NCBI RefSeq assembly: GCF_014641555.1
Contig: NZ_BMHY01000009.1
Span: 181,477-245,476, forward strand
DNA from: Paenibacillus radicis (ex Gao et al. 2016)
GTDB lineage: Bacteria > Bacillota > Bacilli > Paenibacillales > Paenibacillaceae
Direction: 5' to 3'
Length of the DNA: 64,000 bases
Under the pieces are notes generated by a model. It was not told where the DNA came from. It was given only the letters and a program-made list of their open reading frames with translations, and did not search any database. The position numbers and the translations under genes were made by a program. Below are positions 7,864-16,869 of the stretch, piece after piece. Numbering within the stretch: position 1 is the stretch's first letter; each line of letters opens with the position of its first letter.

Positions 7864-9222
7864 TTATGCCGTTACGTTCACAGTCCGGCCAAATCCGAGA
7901 TCCTGAATTGCAATCTGTTCAATGACTTCGCTCTCAAATCCAGCATCATCGGAAATCCGATCGCCTTTGGATTTGTTTTGTCCTGCGAAATTTTGCTGCG
8001 CCGTTCCTTGGCCATGCTGTCCTCCGGCCAGTTGAGCAGCATTTTGTCCCTGCGTAACCTCCAGCTTATCAACCGATAAACCTTGTGCCTGCAGAGCTGC
8101 ACGCAATTGCGCCATCTGATTGTCCAGCACATCTTTCGCCGATACCGTATCCGTATGGAAAACGGCGGTCAACTGTCCGTTTTGCATTGTAATCCGGACG
8201 TCCACTTGACCAAGCTGCTCTGGAAACAATTGAATTTTCGCTTCCGTCTTGCCGCCGTTCAAGATGCTGATATCCAGCTTTTGAACGAAATCTGCCATCG
8301 TATCCGCGAATTGATCTGCTGTTACATAAGGTTGAAGCAACGCTCTTGCTGCCGGATGTTGAGCGACTGTACGGAGAACATCTCCAAATACCGCTCCGCC
8401 TGGCAACACAGCTCCTTGCTCTTCTGTCCCCGCTGGCAAACTATCGTTCAGGCTTTCAGATGCAGCTTCTTCAGCTGCTGCAAGCATTACAGAAGGATGA
8501 ATGGATTGCTGCGTTAAACGCTGCAGTAAGGCAGCCGTTGTCGCTGTTGACTGCGTAACAACTGGAGCTGCATGCTGCTCTCCAACCGCTTTATCAGCTG
8601 TTTGATCCTTTGCAGCATTATTGCCTTTCTGCTTCTGCAGAAGCTCATGCAGCGCTTGAAGCTGTTGACCAATCAGTTGCGTCGGTTCCTGCTGCTGAAT
8701 TTGTTTCAATGAGCCGTCTTGAACGGCTGCTTGAAGCTGAAGCAGCGAATCCTGTAGTTGAAGTTTCACAGCCGACGCCGGGTTTTGCCCCGTGTCTGAA
8801 TCCGTCTGACCGCCGTCTTGTACTTGAGCCAGGGTTAACACTGGAATACCAAGTAAAGCCAGCAAAGCGTTAAACTGATCCAGTATCGATCCCAGCTCTT
8901 TAACCGCTTCTTCACTGCCGGCATCCGATTCCTGCTCTTCCCCTGTATCAAGCTCGCCAATTAGAGCATCCAGCACCGACAGTAAATCCTTGGTTTCCTC
9001 AGCGCCAATTGTAAGCGCACTCCCCCCCAGACTTGCTGCAAGGGAAACTGCAGCAGGGTCAACCGAGGCCGAACCGCTAGAGGCTTTTGCTGTGCTGCCG
9101 TTCATTTGATAGACCAGCGCCTGCTGAAATCCTGCGCCGCCGCCTGCTTTCGTTTGCCCTGCACCGGTTGTAGACGCTGCTGCTCCATTATTAGCGGGTA
9201 TTGAAGCCATGATCATATCCAT
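7864..9222 (-). CDS. fliK: FliK, hook-length control protein
   Basis: 452 aa from an ATG behind a perfect AGGAGGTGA. The first two thirds are low-complexity Ala/Gln/Ser/Gly-rich, as usual for the FliK ruler part. The conserved C-terminal domain (about residues 320-410) contains KIQLFPEQLGQVDVRITMQN, the core PE.LG.V.V motif, then LRAALQAQGLSVDKLEV. FliK measures hook length and triggers the FlhB specificity switch. It lies between the MotE-like gene and flgD as in Bacillus. A second protein with a FliK-like C-terminus is encoded at 34307-36301. Confidence 0.92.
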   Translation of the reverse strand: MDMIMASIPANNGAAASTTGAGQTKAGGGAGFQQALVYQMNGSTAKASSGSASVDPAAVSLAASLGGSALTIGAEETKDLLSVLDALIGELDTGEEQESDAGSEEAVKELGSILDQFNALLALLGIPVLTLAQVQDGGQTDSDTGQNPASAVKLQLQDSLLQLQAAVQDGSLKQIQQQEPTQLIGQQLQALHELLQKQKGNNAAKDQTADKAVGEQHAAPVVTQSTATTAALLQRLTQQSIHPSVMLAAAEEAASESLNDSLPAGTEEQGAVLPGGAVFGDVLRTVAQHPAARALLQPYVTADQFADTMADFVQKLDISILNGGKTEAKIQLFPEQLGQVDVRITMQNGQLTAVFHTDTVSAKDVLDNQMAQLRAALQAQGLSVDKLEVTQGQNAAQLAGGQHGQGTAQQNFAGQNKSKGDRISDDAGFESEVIEQIAIQDLGFGRTVNVTA

Positions 9223-9251
9223 TTTTTCACCTCCTCTCGCTTGAGAAGCTG

Positions 9252-10163
9252 TTATTTGCCTGTCATTAGCTTCGATACGAGCTGAGCCGTCAGTTTCTCA
9301 TTGATCCCTGACATCCCTGCCACAATAGCCGATCTTGTATTATCGTCGACCCCGTTCAATATCCGCAGCACTTTGCTTGGACTTACATCCGCCATCGCAA
9401 TAAGCAATTGCGCCGCGCTTTTTGCATCCATCGCCGAGAACGTTGCGTTTAATTGTGCGGTGTCCAGCGTTGAAGAAGGTTGTTTCGTCGCGTTTGCTGC
9501 TGCTTGCGCTTTTTTCAAATCTGCTTGCAAAGCAGCGATTTGCCGGTCTTTTGCAGGAACCGTATCCTTCAGCATCACTGTTGCATCAGCAGCCGTTTTC
9601 GGGTTCATTTTTTCCATTACCCGTACCCGGTCATCCGGACGCATCGCCTCTAGAACGAGCACCATATCCTCAAGCGTCATAGCTTGTAAAATCGGCGCTG
9701 CTTTGCTTGGCGTGATTTTGCCGTACATGCCGGCCAGCTCCTGAATTTTGGCTTGATACTGCTCATCTTCAAGCCCTTTCTTCTCTGAAGCTTTCGTTAA
9801 TTGATCCAGCTCGGTCTGCAGGTTTTTCAGTTCCTGCTCTTGCGCTGTTTTTTGCTGTGCAGTTTGAGCCAGCTCGTTTTCTTTCTCCGTCAACTGGGCT
9901 TGAAGATCCTCGATTTTCCGGCCCATATTGTCCGACTTCAACTGCTGATCATCCGATCCGCCGGTCGATTGCTTCGCTTCAGGAAGAACATTCCGAAGTA
10001 CTGGAATCGAATTGCCCAGTTTAAGCATCGAATTGCGCATGTCCGCGTTGTACAAAATGTACACGACGCCGATAAGCACGACAACAAACAGAATCGGAGT
10101 TACGAAAAACATCATTCGCTCAAAACCGTTGTAGCTCTCTTTCTCCATATCCGCATTCGCCAT
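9252..10163 (-). CDS. ylxF: YlxF/MotE-like protein with MgtE N-terminal-type repeats
   Basis: 303 aa from the ATG at 10163, 8 nt behind GGGAG; a GTG three codons earlier lacks proper spacing. Layout: a single membrane helix (about residues 19-40, MMFFVTPILFVVVLIGVVYI), a long Lys/Gln/Glu coiled coil (about 80-140), then MgtE-N-like helical repeats (KAAPILQAMTLEDMVLVLEA, ARVMEKMNPKTAAD-type, about 150-200 and 240-300). In Bacillus YlxF sits between fliJ and fliK; related MotE proteins are chaperones of the stator protein MotC. The exact role in this organism is inferred from position. Confidence 0.85.
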   Translation of the reverse strand: MANADMEKESYNGFERMMFFVTPILFVVVLIGVVYILYNADMRNSMLKLGNSIPVLRNVLPEAKQSTGGSDDQQLKSDNMGRKIEDLQAQLTEKENELAQTAQQKTAQEQELKNLQTELDQLTKASEKKGLEDEQYQAKIQELAGMYGKITPSKAAPILQAMTLEDMVLVLEAMRPDDRVRVMEKMNPKTAADATVMLKDTVPAKDRQIAALQADLKKAQAAANATKQPSSTLDTAQLNATFSAMDAKSAAQLLIAMADVSPSKVLRILNGVDDNTRSAIVAGMSGINEKLTAQLVSKLMTGK

Positions 10164-10201
10164 TCCAATCACTCCCTCTAGCCTTGCGCTGCAGCTTAAG
10201 T

Positions 10202-10648
10202 TTACGTAGCCGATGCGATGTAGCGAACGGTCGCCATCTCATCCAGCTCATTCTGTTCCTTCAGCTGCGTCGCGTACCGGAACCGTTCATGCTCATGCTC
10301 TTTCGCTTTCATCCATACCTTCTCATCCTTCATTCGGTCAGCAAGCAACGAGCGGTTGCTGTCCACCCGCATTTGGGCACGTCTTATATCCCGGAGCTTG
10401 CTTTCAATGCAGCTGTCCAGATACTCCAGATAGTGCTGCAGCATTTGCAGCTCCGACAAAGATACGGCCGTCTGCGATGTTTCCATCAGGCTTGCTTCCC
10501 ATTCCGCACGTTTCGCCCGCAGCTCAGAGAGCGACAGCTCTTCGATTTGCAGTTCGCCAATCGCGGAGGAAAGCAGCCATTCCGCTTGCGTCTTCTCGCT
10601 CGTCTTTAAGTCGACGATTTTTTGATAGGAATAACGAAAGGATGCCAT
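10202..10648 (-). CDS. fliJ: FliJ, export chaperone/ATPase stalk protein
   Basis: 148 aa, start MASFRYSYQKIVDLKTSEKT, almost entirely a two-helix coiled coil rich in Glu, Gln, Arg and Leu, as in FliJ (usually about 145 aa). FliJ forms the central stalk of the FliI ATPase ring and contacts FlhA. It lies 7 nt after fliI in the operon, which supports the call although the sequence family itself is weakly conserved. Confidence 0.9.
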   Translation of the reverse strand: MASFRYSYQKIVDLKTSEKTQAEWLLSSAIGELQIEELSLSELRAKRAEWEASLMETSQTAVSLSELQMLQHYLEYLDSCIESKLRDIRRAQMRVDSNRSLLADRMKDEKVWMKAKEHEHERFRYATQLKEQNELDEMATVRYIASAT

Positions 10649-10655
10649 TTACGGT

Positions 10656-11981
10656 TCAACTCCTGTAAAATTCGGTCATTAATCGGTTCTGCGTTTCTTC
10701 AAGACTGACTTTTTCATTCGTTTTTTGTCTTGTAAATCCGTCGATCGCCTCGATATTATCAATCGCCAGATCAATTTCTTGATTGGAACCGCGCTGGTAC
10801 GCCCCAATATTAATGAGATCTTCCGAACCTTTATAAATAGAAAGAAGTCGTTTTAATTGGTTGGCTGCATCCTGCTGCTCTTCCGTTACGATTTCCTTCA
10901 TGACACGGCTGATCGAGGCAAGAACGTCGATTGCCGGAAAATGTCCCTTATTCGCCAATTGGCGGCTAAGTACGATATGTCCGTCCAGAATGCCGCGGAC
11001 GGCGTCTGCAATCGGTTCATTCATATCGTCACCGTCAACCAGCACGGTATAGAAGGCGGTAATCGATCCCGTTGGACCAGTACCCGCTCGTTCCAGCAGC
11101 TTAGGCAAGTTTGCAAAGACGGAAGGCGTGTAGCCCCGTGTTGCAGGAGGCTCGCCAATGGCTAGTCCAACTTCGCGCTGCGCCATGGCATACCGGGTTA
11201 CCGAATCCATCATCAGCATGACGTTCAACCCGCGATCGCGGAAATATTCAGCAATTGAAGTCGCTAGCAAAGCACCTTTGATCCGGATGAGTGCCGGCTG
11301 GTCCGACGTAGCGACAACAACAACCGATCGGGCTAGGCCTTCCGGCCCAAGGTCTTTCTCGATAAACTCAAGTACCTCGCGGCCCCGTTCGCCAATTAAC
11401 GCAATAACGTTGACATCAGCTGAAGTATTGCGGGCAATCATGCCAAGCAGCGTACTTTTACCAACACCCGAACCTGCGAAAATACCAACCCGTTGACCTT
11501 GTCCAACTGTTAGCAAGCCGTCGATCGCTCTAACGCCGATTCCTAGCGGCTCCACAACGCGCGGACGCATCAGCGGATTGCTGGGTTCGTTGTGTGTAGA
11601 GTAATGCTGCATCCGGCTCGGAAGGAACGAACCGTCTAGCGGTTGACCAAGACCATCCAACACTTTGCCTAATAGCTCCGAACCGACTTGTACGGTAAGA
11701 GGCTTACCTGTACCTACGACATCACAGCCTGGACTAATAGCATGCAGATCGCCAAGCGGCATTAGAATAACTTTATTGTCCCGGAACCCGACAACCTCGG
11801 CTTTGATCGGCTTGGTTGCCTTCGACGGGTAAATATAGCAAACATCTCCGATACTCGCGTCCGGTCCTTCAGACTCAACGGTCAGTCCGATAACTTGCGT
11901 CACCTTGCCGTTGACGCGGACAGGATCTATGGGAGCCAAATGCTCGACATATTTGGAAGCGTCCAGCTTACTCGCGCTCAT
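10656..11981 (-). CDS. fliI: FliI, flagellar export ATPase
   Basis: 441 aa from the ATG at 11981 (MSASKLDASKYVEHLAPIDP); a GTG four codons earlier is possible. Walker A is GIFAGSGVGKSTLLGMIA (about residue 165) and the Walker B region is GLNVMLMMDSVTRYAMA. The sequence REVGLAIGEPPATRGYTPSV is the FliI/F1-beta-like signature. It powers unfolding and delivery of export substrates at the membrane base of the flagellum. The start overlaps the end of fliH, so the two are coupled; fliJ follows directly. Confidence 0.97.
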   Translation of the reverse strand: MSASKLDASKYVEHLAPIDPVRVNGKVTQVIGLTVESEGPDASIGDVCYIYPSKATKPIKAEVVGFRDNKVILMPLGDLHAISPGCDVVGTGKPLTVQVGSELLGKVLDGLGQPLDGSFLPSRMQHYSTHNEPSNPLMRPRVVEPLGIGVRAIDGLLTVGQGQRVGIFAGSGVGKSTLLGMIARNTSADVNVIALIGERGREVLEFIEKDLGPEGLARSVVVVATSDQPALIRIKGALLATSIAEYFRDRGLNVMLMMDSVTRYAMAQREVGLAIGEPPATRGYTPSVFANLPKLLERAGTGPTGSITAFYTVLVDGDDMNEPIADAVRGILDGHIVLSRQLANKGHFPAIDVLASISRVMKEIVTEEQQDAANQLKRLLSIYKGSEDLINIGAYQRGSNQEIDLAIDNIEAIDGFTRQKTNEKVSLEETQNRLMTEFYRS

Positions 11982-12807
11982 CCTGCATTCCACGCTCCTC
12001 GCTGCTTTGATGAGCTAGCTGTATGAGCTCGCGCTTGATTTCAGAGAGCTGCGTATCGATTCTCGCATCAATGCTGCCAAAGGCGGATCGGATGACACAC
12101 CCCGCGTCTTTGACTGTCGAATCCGGCAAAATTTGAAGCTCAGCCTGTGAGTCAATTGCAAGGTTCAGCTCTTCTCTAGCAGCTTGTACGAATGCCAATT
12201 GCTCTGGCGATACGCAAAGCGTAATAACGCCCTGCTCCCGCCGTCTGGACAGTGATTTTCGGATGAGATCGACTGCAAGTTCCGGCGCATCGGTTATTTT
12301 CTGGCCAATGATTTTCTCAGCAATCGCGCAGCTTAGCTCTACTAGAAACGGCTCTGCTTCTTGAATGATTTGCTCTCGCATGTCGTACGAGGTTTTGAGG
12401 ATCGAGGCCGCTTCCGATAGACGCTGCTCCCATTGCTGTCTGACATCGGCTTCGGCTTGGCTGCTGCCTTCCGAATAACCATGCTGATAGCCAGAATCCT
12501 TTGAAGCTTGCGAGGCTTCTTCGTCAGCAAGTCGTTTTTCCAGCCACCAGGCATCGATTTGCGTCTCTGCTTCAGCAAGCAGCTGCTCGCTTTGCTTTGC
12601 CGCTTCACGGATTCTTTCCTCTGCGAATGTCTGTGCATCGGTAAGGATCTGATCACGCAGCGAGATTGTCTCTTCGTCTGGACCGGCTGGCTCTGCCTCT
12701 TCGTCGCCAACATTCTCTTGAGTCGTCGCAGCATAATGATTATGCGAGAGCAGCTCTTTGAATTGATCGACGGAAACTACGCTGTTCGATTTAATAAGAT
12801 TAGACAA
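11968..12807 (-). CDS. fliH: FliH, negative regulator/stator of the export ATPase
   Basis: 279 aa from a TTG at 12807 with GGAGGA 10 nt upstream, overlapping the fliG stop by 8 nt. The middle is a long Ala/Glu/Gln-rich coiled coil (about residues 45-150). The C-terminal domain has the FliH/V-ATPase E-like features AEKIIGQKITDAPELAVDLI and VKDAGCVIRSAFGSIDARID. FliH dimers anchor FliI to the C ring. Weak ribosome spacing and a TTG start suggest it is made at lower level than FliG and depends on coupling. Confidence 0.93.
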   Translation of the reverse strand: MSNLIKSNSVVSVDQFKELLSHNHYAATTQENVGDEEAEPAGPDEETISLRDQILTDAQTFAEERIREAAKQSEQLLAEAETQIDAWWLEKRLADEEASQASKDSGYQHGYSEGSSQAEADVRQQWEQRLSEAASILKTSYDMREQIIQEAEPFLVELSCAIAEKIIGQKITDAPELAVDLIRKSLSRRREQGVITLCVSPEQLAFVQAAREELNLAIDSQAELQILPDSTVKDAGCVIRSAFGSIDARIDTQLSEIKRELIQLAHQSSEERGMQDERE

Positions 12808-13813
12808 TGATATCGTCTCCTCCGCCGCGAGCTATAATAATCTCGCCGGATTCTTCCAGTCTGCGAATAGTAGCGACGATACGGGTCTGTGCCTCTTCGA
12901 CATCGCGCAGTCGGACAGGACCCATGAACTCCATTTCTTCCTTGAACGATTCCGCCATCCGTTTGGACATGTTGCGGAAAATCGCTTCGCGTACTTCCTC
13001 GCTCGCCACTTTGAGAGCAAGCTGGAGATCGGAATTTTCGATATCGCGGATAATCCGCTGAATCGAGCGGTTGTCGATATTGACAATGTCCTCGAATACG
13101 AACATCCGTTTTTTGATCTCCTCGGCAAGCTCGGGATCTTGAATCTCCAAAGCGTCGAGAATGGTACGTTCCGTGCCGCGGTCGACGCCGTTCAAAATTT
13201 GAACGATCGAATCGATACCGCCGGCATTCGTGTAATCCTGCGTAACGGTTGCCGAAAGCTTTTGCTCCAGTACCCGCTCGACCTGTCCGATAACTTCTGG
13301 CGAGGTGCTGTCCATCAAAGCGATTCTGCGCGCAACATCCGCCTGCTTCTCCTGAGGAAGAGAGGACAAGATATGCGAGGATTGCTCCGATTGCAGATAA
13401 GAGAGTACGAGAGCGATCGTCTGGGAATTTTCGTTTTGTATAAAGTTCAAAATTTGAGTCGGCTCCGCCTTGCGGGCAAAGTCGAATGGCCGTACTTGAA
13501 GCGTGGCAGTCAGACGGTTGATGACCTCGACTGCTTTTTGCTCGCCAAGTGCCTTCTCCAAAATATCTTTGGCGTATGAAATACCGCCTTGCGTAATATA
13601 TTCCTGAGCCAAACAAATTTGGTGGAACTCGCTAATAATCGATTCCCGTTCGCTGCTGTCAATTTTGCGTACATTGGCAATCTCTAGCGTAAGCTGCTCG
13701 ATTTCTTCTTCCCGCAAATGCTTGAAGATTTGAGCAGAAACTTCCGGTCCCAATGTAATCAACAGAATCGCTGCCTTTTGACGGCCGGATAATCCGTTCA
13801 TCGCTTTCGCCAT
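12800..13813 (-). CDS. fliG: FliG, flagellar motor switch/torque protein
   Basis: 337 aa from the ATG at 13813 (MAKAMNGLSGRQKAAILLIT). The upstream in-frame GTG is part of the ribosome site GAGGTG, so the ATG 8 nt behind it is the likely start and gives the family length. The N-terminal MS-ring binding domain, the EHPQ-region variant NENSQTIALVLSYL, and the C-terminal torque helix region (RMFVFEDIVNIDNRSIQRII) with DVEEAQTRIVATIRRL are all present. FliG links FliF to FliM and interacts with the stators. Confidence 0.97.
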   Translation of the reverse strand: MAKAMNGLSGRQKAAILLITLGPEVSAQIFKHLREEEIEQLTLEIANVRKIDSSERESIISEFHQICLAQEYITQGGISYAKDILEKALGEQKAVEVINRLTATLQVRPFDFARKAEPTQILNFIQNENSQTIALVLSYLQSEQSSHILSSLPQEKQADVARRIALMDSTSPEVIGQVERVLEQKLSATVTQDYTNAGGIDSIVQILNGVDRGTERTILDALEIQDPELAEEIKKRMFVFEDIVNIDNRSIQRIIRDIENSDLQLALKVASEEVREAIFRNMSKRMAESFKEEMEFMGPVRLRDVEEAQTRIVATIRRLEESGEIIIARGGGDDIIV

Positions 13814-13824
13814 TTGTGCCACCT

Positions 13825-15396
13825 CTATTCTTCCACAAGCCAGGAGCGAAGAAGGTTAACGAATTCTTCCGGCTTGCGTTTGGCCAGTGTTTCAAGATTT
13901 TTACGTGCTTGACTCTCTTGGCTTGCATTTATATCCAGTGATGGATATTCGACTTTCATCGGTTCATCGGCAGCAACAAGCTCAGTTTCTTCCGCATTTT
14001 TCCTGCGTCTGCGAACGAGCATAACGGCAAGTGCCCCGATAATTGCCAGTGCCGCGGCGCCTATACCGATTGCCCAGCCTGTGGACAAGCCGCTTGTAGA
14101 GTTGTTTCCACCATTTGCCGCAAAATTTTGTGAGATTACTGCAACCTTTTTGCCAATTAACAAGTCATCATTAACATCCTGTCCTGAATTGGCCAGCTGT
14201 GCACGAACGACTGAAGTCAAATAGGACGTTACGCTCGCGAGCGATTGTTCGTTCAACTTGCCTTCCTCTACACCGATGCTGATCGACAAATCCTTAATCT
14301 GATAAGGAGCGGATTCGATGAGATTGTTAATACGGTTTACATCGTAATTCGTTATGCGCGAGCTTTGTTCGGATTGGGAATCACCATTGCCTTGCGCTGC
14401 ATTATATCCAGGTACATCGGTTTCTCCAGTACCGGCTACACCGCCTGCTGGCGTACTTCCGTTTGTCGAGCTGCTCGTATTGTTTTCTTCGCTAATGATG
14501 ATGCCATTATTGTTATTGTTGTCGAGCGGCTTAACCAGCTGCTCTTCGGATTTCTTCTTGTCGAAGTTAAAGCTGCTTGCCACGCTGATAACGAGATTGT
14601 CGCCCAACAGCGGACCTAGAAACTGCTGAATGTTTTTCTTCAATTCCGATTCATATTTGCGTTGAATTTGGAATTGCGTTTCAGCTGCGTCTGTAGCCCC
14701 AGTAGCAATGCCGTTCGTTACCGAGGACAGCAGCTCGCCTTGCGGACTTGAAATGGTGATGTTCTGAATGGCCAGCTTTGGAATCGCCGTTTTCACCAAA
14801 TTGTAATAGCCGTCGATTTCCTTCTGGCTAGGACGGTATCCCGCTGTAAAGTTCATCATGATGGAAGCCGAAGCCTGATCTTTGTCTTCCGGAGTCAGAA
14901 ACACCGTTTCCTCCGGCAAGTTAATCAGAACCTTAGAGCTTTCCACACCTTGCATACCGTTCAGCAACTGTTGGACTTCACCATTCAACGCGTTCAAATA
15001 TTTGACGTTGAATTCGTTGTCTGTCGTGCCGAATGTCGATGAGCCTTCCGAAAAGGCCCCAAAACCCATGGAGCCGTTTTTAACCAGGCCCTGCGAGCCG
15101 ACGTCCACTTTGATCCGTGAAGCGACCGCGCTTGGAACGGAAATGCTCTTCCCGTTATTGCTGAGCTGATACGAGATGCCGCCGCTATCCAAATAATTCA
15201 TAATGGCAGCCGAATCCGTCGTATCCAGATTTGTAAAGGCAATCTCATAATCTGTCCTTGTGAATATGTACGTCAGCAAGATGATGGACAATACTAGTAC
15301 ACCAATCGATGCCCCCAGCCAAATTTTTTGTTTTTTACCCATCTGACCCCAAAACTGCGTTAGCCTTTGGCGTGCTTGGGCGAATCTTTCGTTCAC
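13825..15396 (-). CDS. fliF: FliF, MS-ring protein
   Basis: 523 aa from a GTG at 15396 with GAGGTGA 7 nt upstream. It has an N-terminal membrane helix (KIWLGASIGVLVLSIILLTY, about residues 24-43), ring-building motifs (FTNLDTTDSAAIMNYLDSGG; INLPEETVFLTPEDKDQASA), a variable Asn/Gly/Ser-rich loop (about residues 290-345), a second membrane helix (GWAIGIGAAALAIIGALAVM, about 438-457) and a charged cytoplasmic FliG-binding tail ending in FVNLLRSWLVEE. FliF builds the base ring on which the rest of the flagellum assembles. Confidence 0.97.
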   Translation of the reverse strand: MNERFAQARQRLTQFWGQMGKKQKIWLGASIGVLVLSIILLTYIFTRTDYEIAFTNLDTTDSAAIMNYLDSGGISYQLSNNGKSISVPSAVASRIKVDVGSQGLVKNGSMGFGAFSEGSSTFGTTDNEFNVKYLNALNGEVQQLLNGMQGVESSKVLINLPEETVFLTPEDKDQASASIMMNFTAGYRPSQKEIDGYYNLVKTAIPKLAIQNITISSPQGELLSSVTNGIATGATDAAETQFQIQRKYESELKKNIQQFLGPLLGDNLVISVASSFNFDKKKSEEQLVKPLDNNNNNGIIISEENNTSSSTNGSTPAGGVAGTGETDVPGYNAAQGNGDSQSEQSSRITNYDVNRINNLIESAPYQIKDLSISIGVEEGKLNEQSLASVTSYLTSVVRAQLANSGQDVNDDLLIGKKVAVISQNFAANGGNNSTSGLSTGWAIGIGAAALAIIGALAVMLVRRRRKNAEETELVAADEPMKVEYPSLDINASQESQARKNLETLAKRKPEEFVNLLRSWLVEE

Positions 15397-15435
15397 ATCG
15401 TCACCTCACCCGAATGGTTTACGTCTAGTTCACAG

Positions 15436-15750
15436 CTACACTTGCATCCGCATTATCTCTTGATATGCTTCGATCATTTTGTTGCGAATTTGCGAGGTAA
15501 GCTGCAGGCTGAGCTGAGCTTGTTCAGATGCGACGAGCACTTGGGATACATCAACTTCACCGATTAAAAACTTGTCGTTCATGTTATGTACGTTCTTGAT
15601 CTGCGAGTCTACGCCATCGATGGCTTGCTGCAGATATTGACCAAAGGACTGTGTTAACTCCGCCGGCGTCGCCTGTTTGGGCTGGGCTGCTTCGAGAAGC
15701 TTGGATGCGGATGCGGGTTGAACTTGATTGAGCTGAAGAGGTTGGATCAT
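15436..15750 (-). CDS. fliE: FliE, hook-basal body rod-MS ring junction protein
   Basis: 104 aa, about normal for FliE. The C-terminal half has the family pattern FLIGEVDVSQVLVASEQAQL followed by LQLTSQIRNKMIEAYQEIMR. FliE forms the first layer of the rod on the MS ring. It lies between flgC and fliF as expected. A GGAGGT ribosome site precedes the ATG. Confidence 0.95.
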   Translation of the reverse strand: MIQPLQLNQVQPASASKLLEAAQPKQATPAELTQSFGQYLQQAIDGVDSQIKNVHNMNDKFLIGEVDVSQVLVASEQAQLSLQLTSQIRNKMIEAYQEIMRMQV

Positions 15751-15777
15751 GTTAAGACCTCCGCGATTCTAGTTAGA

Positions 15778-16227
15778 TTATTTGCCGATTTCAAGCGCTT
15801 TGACGAACATCGCCTTGGACGCGTTTAGTGCAGTTATGTTTGCTTCGTACATACGGGTTGCTGATATCATATCTACCATTTCTTTTGCAACATCAACGTT
15901 TGGCATACTTACGTAACCATTCGCATCTGCATCGGGATGCGTAGGATTGTAGACGAGTTTGCTTGGCGTCTGATCCTCGATAATCCGGGTCGCTCTTACG
16001 CCTTGGGAACTATTCGAGCCTTTTAATTGGCCGTTCAATAGTTCTGCAAAATTTTGCTGCGCGGGCTCCAGAACGACCATTTTACGCTTATACGGGACAA
16101 ATTGCCCATTCACATAGGACGCGCGGGTCGTTTCTGAATTGGCGATATTCGATGAAATAACGTCCATCCGAAGTCTCTGTGCCGTCAAAGCGGAGGCGCT
16201 GGCATCAAAACTATTAGAAATTCTCAT
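15778..16227 (-). CDS. flgC: FlgC, flagellar proximal rod protein
   Basis: 149 aa. The N-terminal rod signature (FDASASALTAQRLRMDVISS followed by NIANSETT) and the C-terminal DMISATRMYEANITALNASK with VKALEIGK end are characteristic of FlgC. It builds the proximal rod with FlgB. Only 2 nt separate it from flgB. Confidence 0.96.
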   Translation of the reverse strand: MRISNSFDASASALTAQRLRMDVISSNIANSETTRASYVNGQFVPYKRKMVVLEPAQQNFAELLNGQLKGSNSSQGVRATRIIEDQTPSKLVYNPTHPDADANGYVSMPNVDVAKEMVDMISATRMYEANITALNASKAMFVKALEIGK

Positions 16228-16229
16228 TT

Positions 16230-16643
16230 TTAAAGCCTCCCTTCGATTCCAATGCGCATCATTTTCGCATCATGACTGATTTGCTGAATATAGAAGTTGT
16301 AACTTAGTTGGTTTTTTGCAAGCAACGACATTTCTCTGTCGATATCGACATTATTTTCGTTATTGTTCATTTTCGTCAGTTGGTCTGTCGACAATTGCGC
16401 TGTTGGCATCGATGTGCCTACCCCGATTGGGATATGCCTAGCGTTGGTGCGCTTGCCTGCAAGCTTGCCGGGTGACTGTTGACCCATCTGCTCCTCCAGC
16501 AATTGCTCGAACAAGACTTCGGACCGCTTGTAGCCTGGCGTTTCTGCGTTGGCAATGTTGTTTGCCAAAACCGTTTGACGCATTTCCGCCGCATTAACCG
16601 CTCCTTCCAACCGTTGAAATGATGCTCCGTTCAACAAATTCAC
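16230..16643 (-). CDS. flgB: FlgB, flagellar proximal rod protein; first gene of the fla/che operon
   Basis: 137 aa from a GTG at 16643. The motif VLANNIANAETPGYKRSEV (about residues 25-43) and the C-terminal MSLLAKNQLSYNFYIQQISH are typical of FlgB. FlgB is the first proximal-rod subunit. The ribosome site AAGTGGTGA is imperfect. Being the first gene after the codY terminator and a promoter-like region, it starts the operon that runs out of the window on the left. Confidence 0.95.
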   Translation of the reverse strand: MNLLNGASFQRLEGAVNAAEMRQTVLANNIANAETPGYKRSEVLFEQLLEEQMGQQSPGKLAGKRTNARHIPIGVGTSMPTAQLSTDQLTKMNNNENNVDIDREMSLLAKNQLSYNFYIQQISHDAKMMRIGIEGRL

Positions 16644-16727
16644 GTTATATTCACCACTTTCGATTTGAAGATGTCACTAAGACGTATTCAACAGAATGTC
16701 TACCATTCCTTCTTTCTTCGACACATA

Positions 16728-16757
16728 ATTATGAAAAAAATGAGACGAAGCTGTCGA
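16728..16757 (-). promoter_or_regulatory. Predicted sigma-A type promoter of the fla/che operon
   Basis: On the minus strand TCGACA (16757-16752), an 18-nt spacer with seven Ts, then CATAAT (16733-16728). Both boxes match five of six consensus bases. It lies about 85 nt upstream of the flgB start and 50 nt downstream of the codY terminator. The AT-rich DNA between terminator and promoter could bind CodY, but I see only a poor CodY-box match (five mismatches) there. Confidence 0.55.
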
Positions 16758-16804
16758 GATTTGCCGACAAGTTAATATTCAACAATTACCTAAATTATTA
16801 CAAT

Positions 16805-16842
16805 AAGAAAAAAGCCCTATCTTTGGTGAAAGATAGGGCTTT
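16805..16842 (-). terminator. Intrinsic terminator of codY
   Basis: Perfect 14-bp inverted repeat (16811-16824 with 16829-16842, arm AAAGCCCTATCTTT) with a 4-nt loop; on the minus strand the stem ends GGGC followed by six Ts. It starts about 30 nt after the codY stop and separates codY from the fla/che operon. Confidence 0.9.
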
Positions 16843-16869
16843 AGTGGTGGGATATTATGAATTTTCTTG

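Noticed and set aside
12777..13616. A 279-codon frame on the minus strand overlapping fliG and fliH
   Set aside because: It is in another frame of fliG, very rich in Arg, Gly and Tyr, with no plausible start; fliG is complete in its own frame.
16770..16795. A possible CodY box upstream of the fla/che promoter
   Set aside because: The best match to AATTTTCWGAAAATT has about five mismatches, no better than chance in AT-rich DNA.
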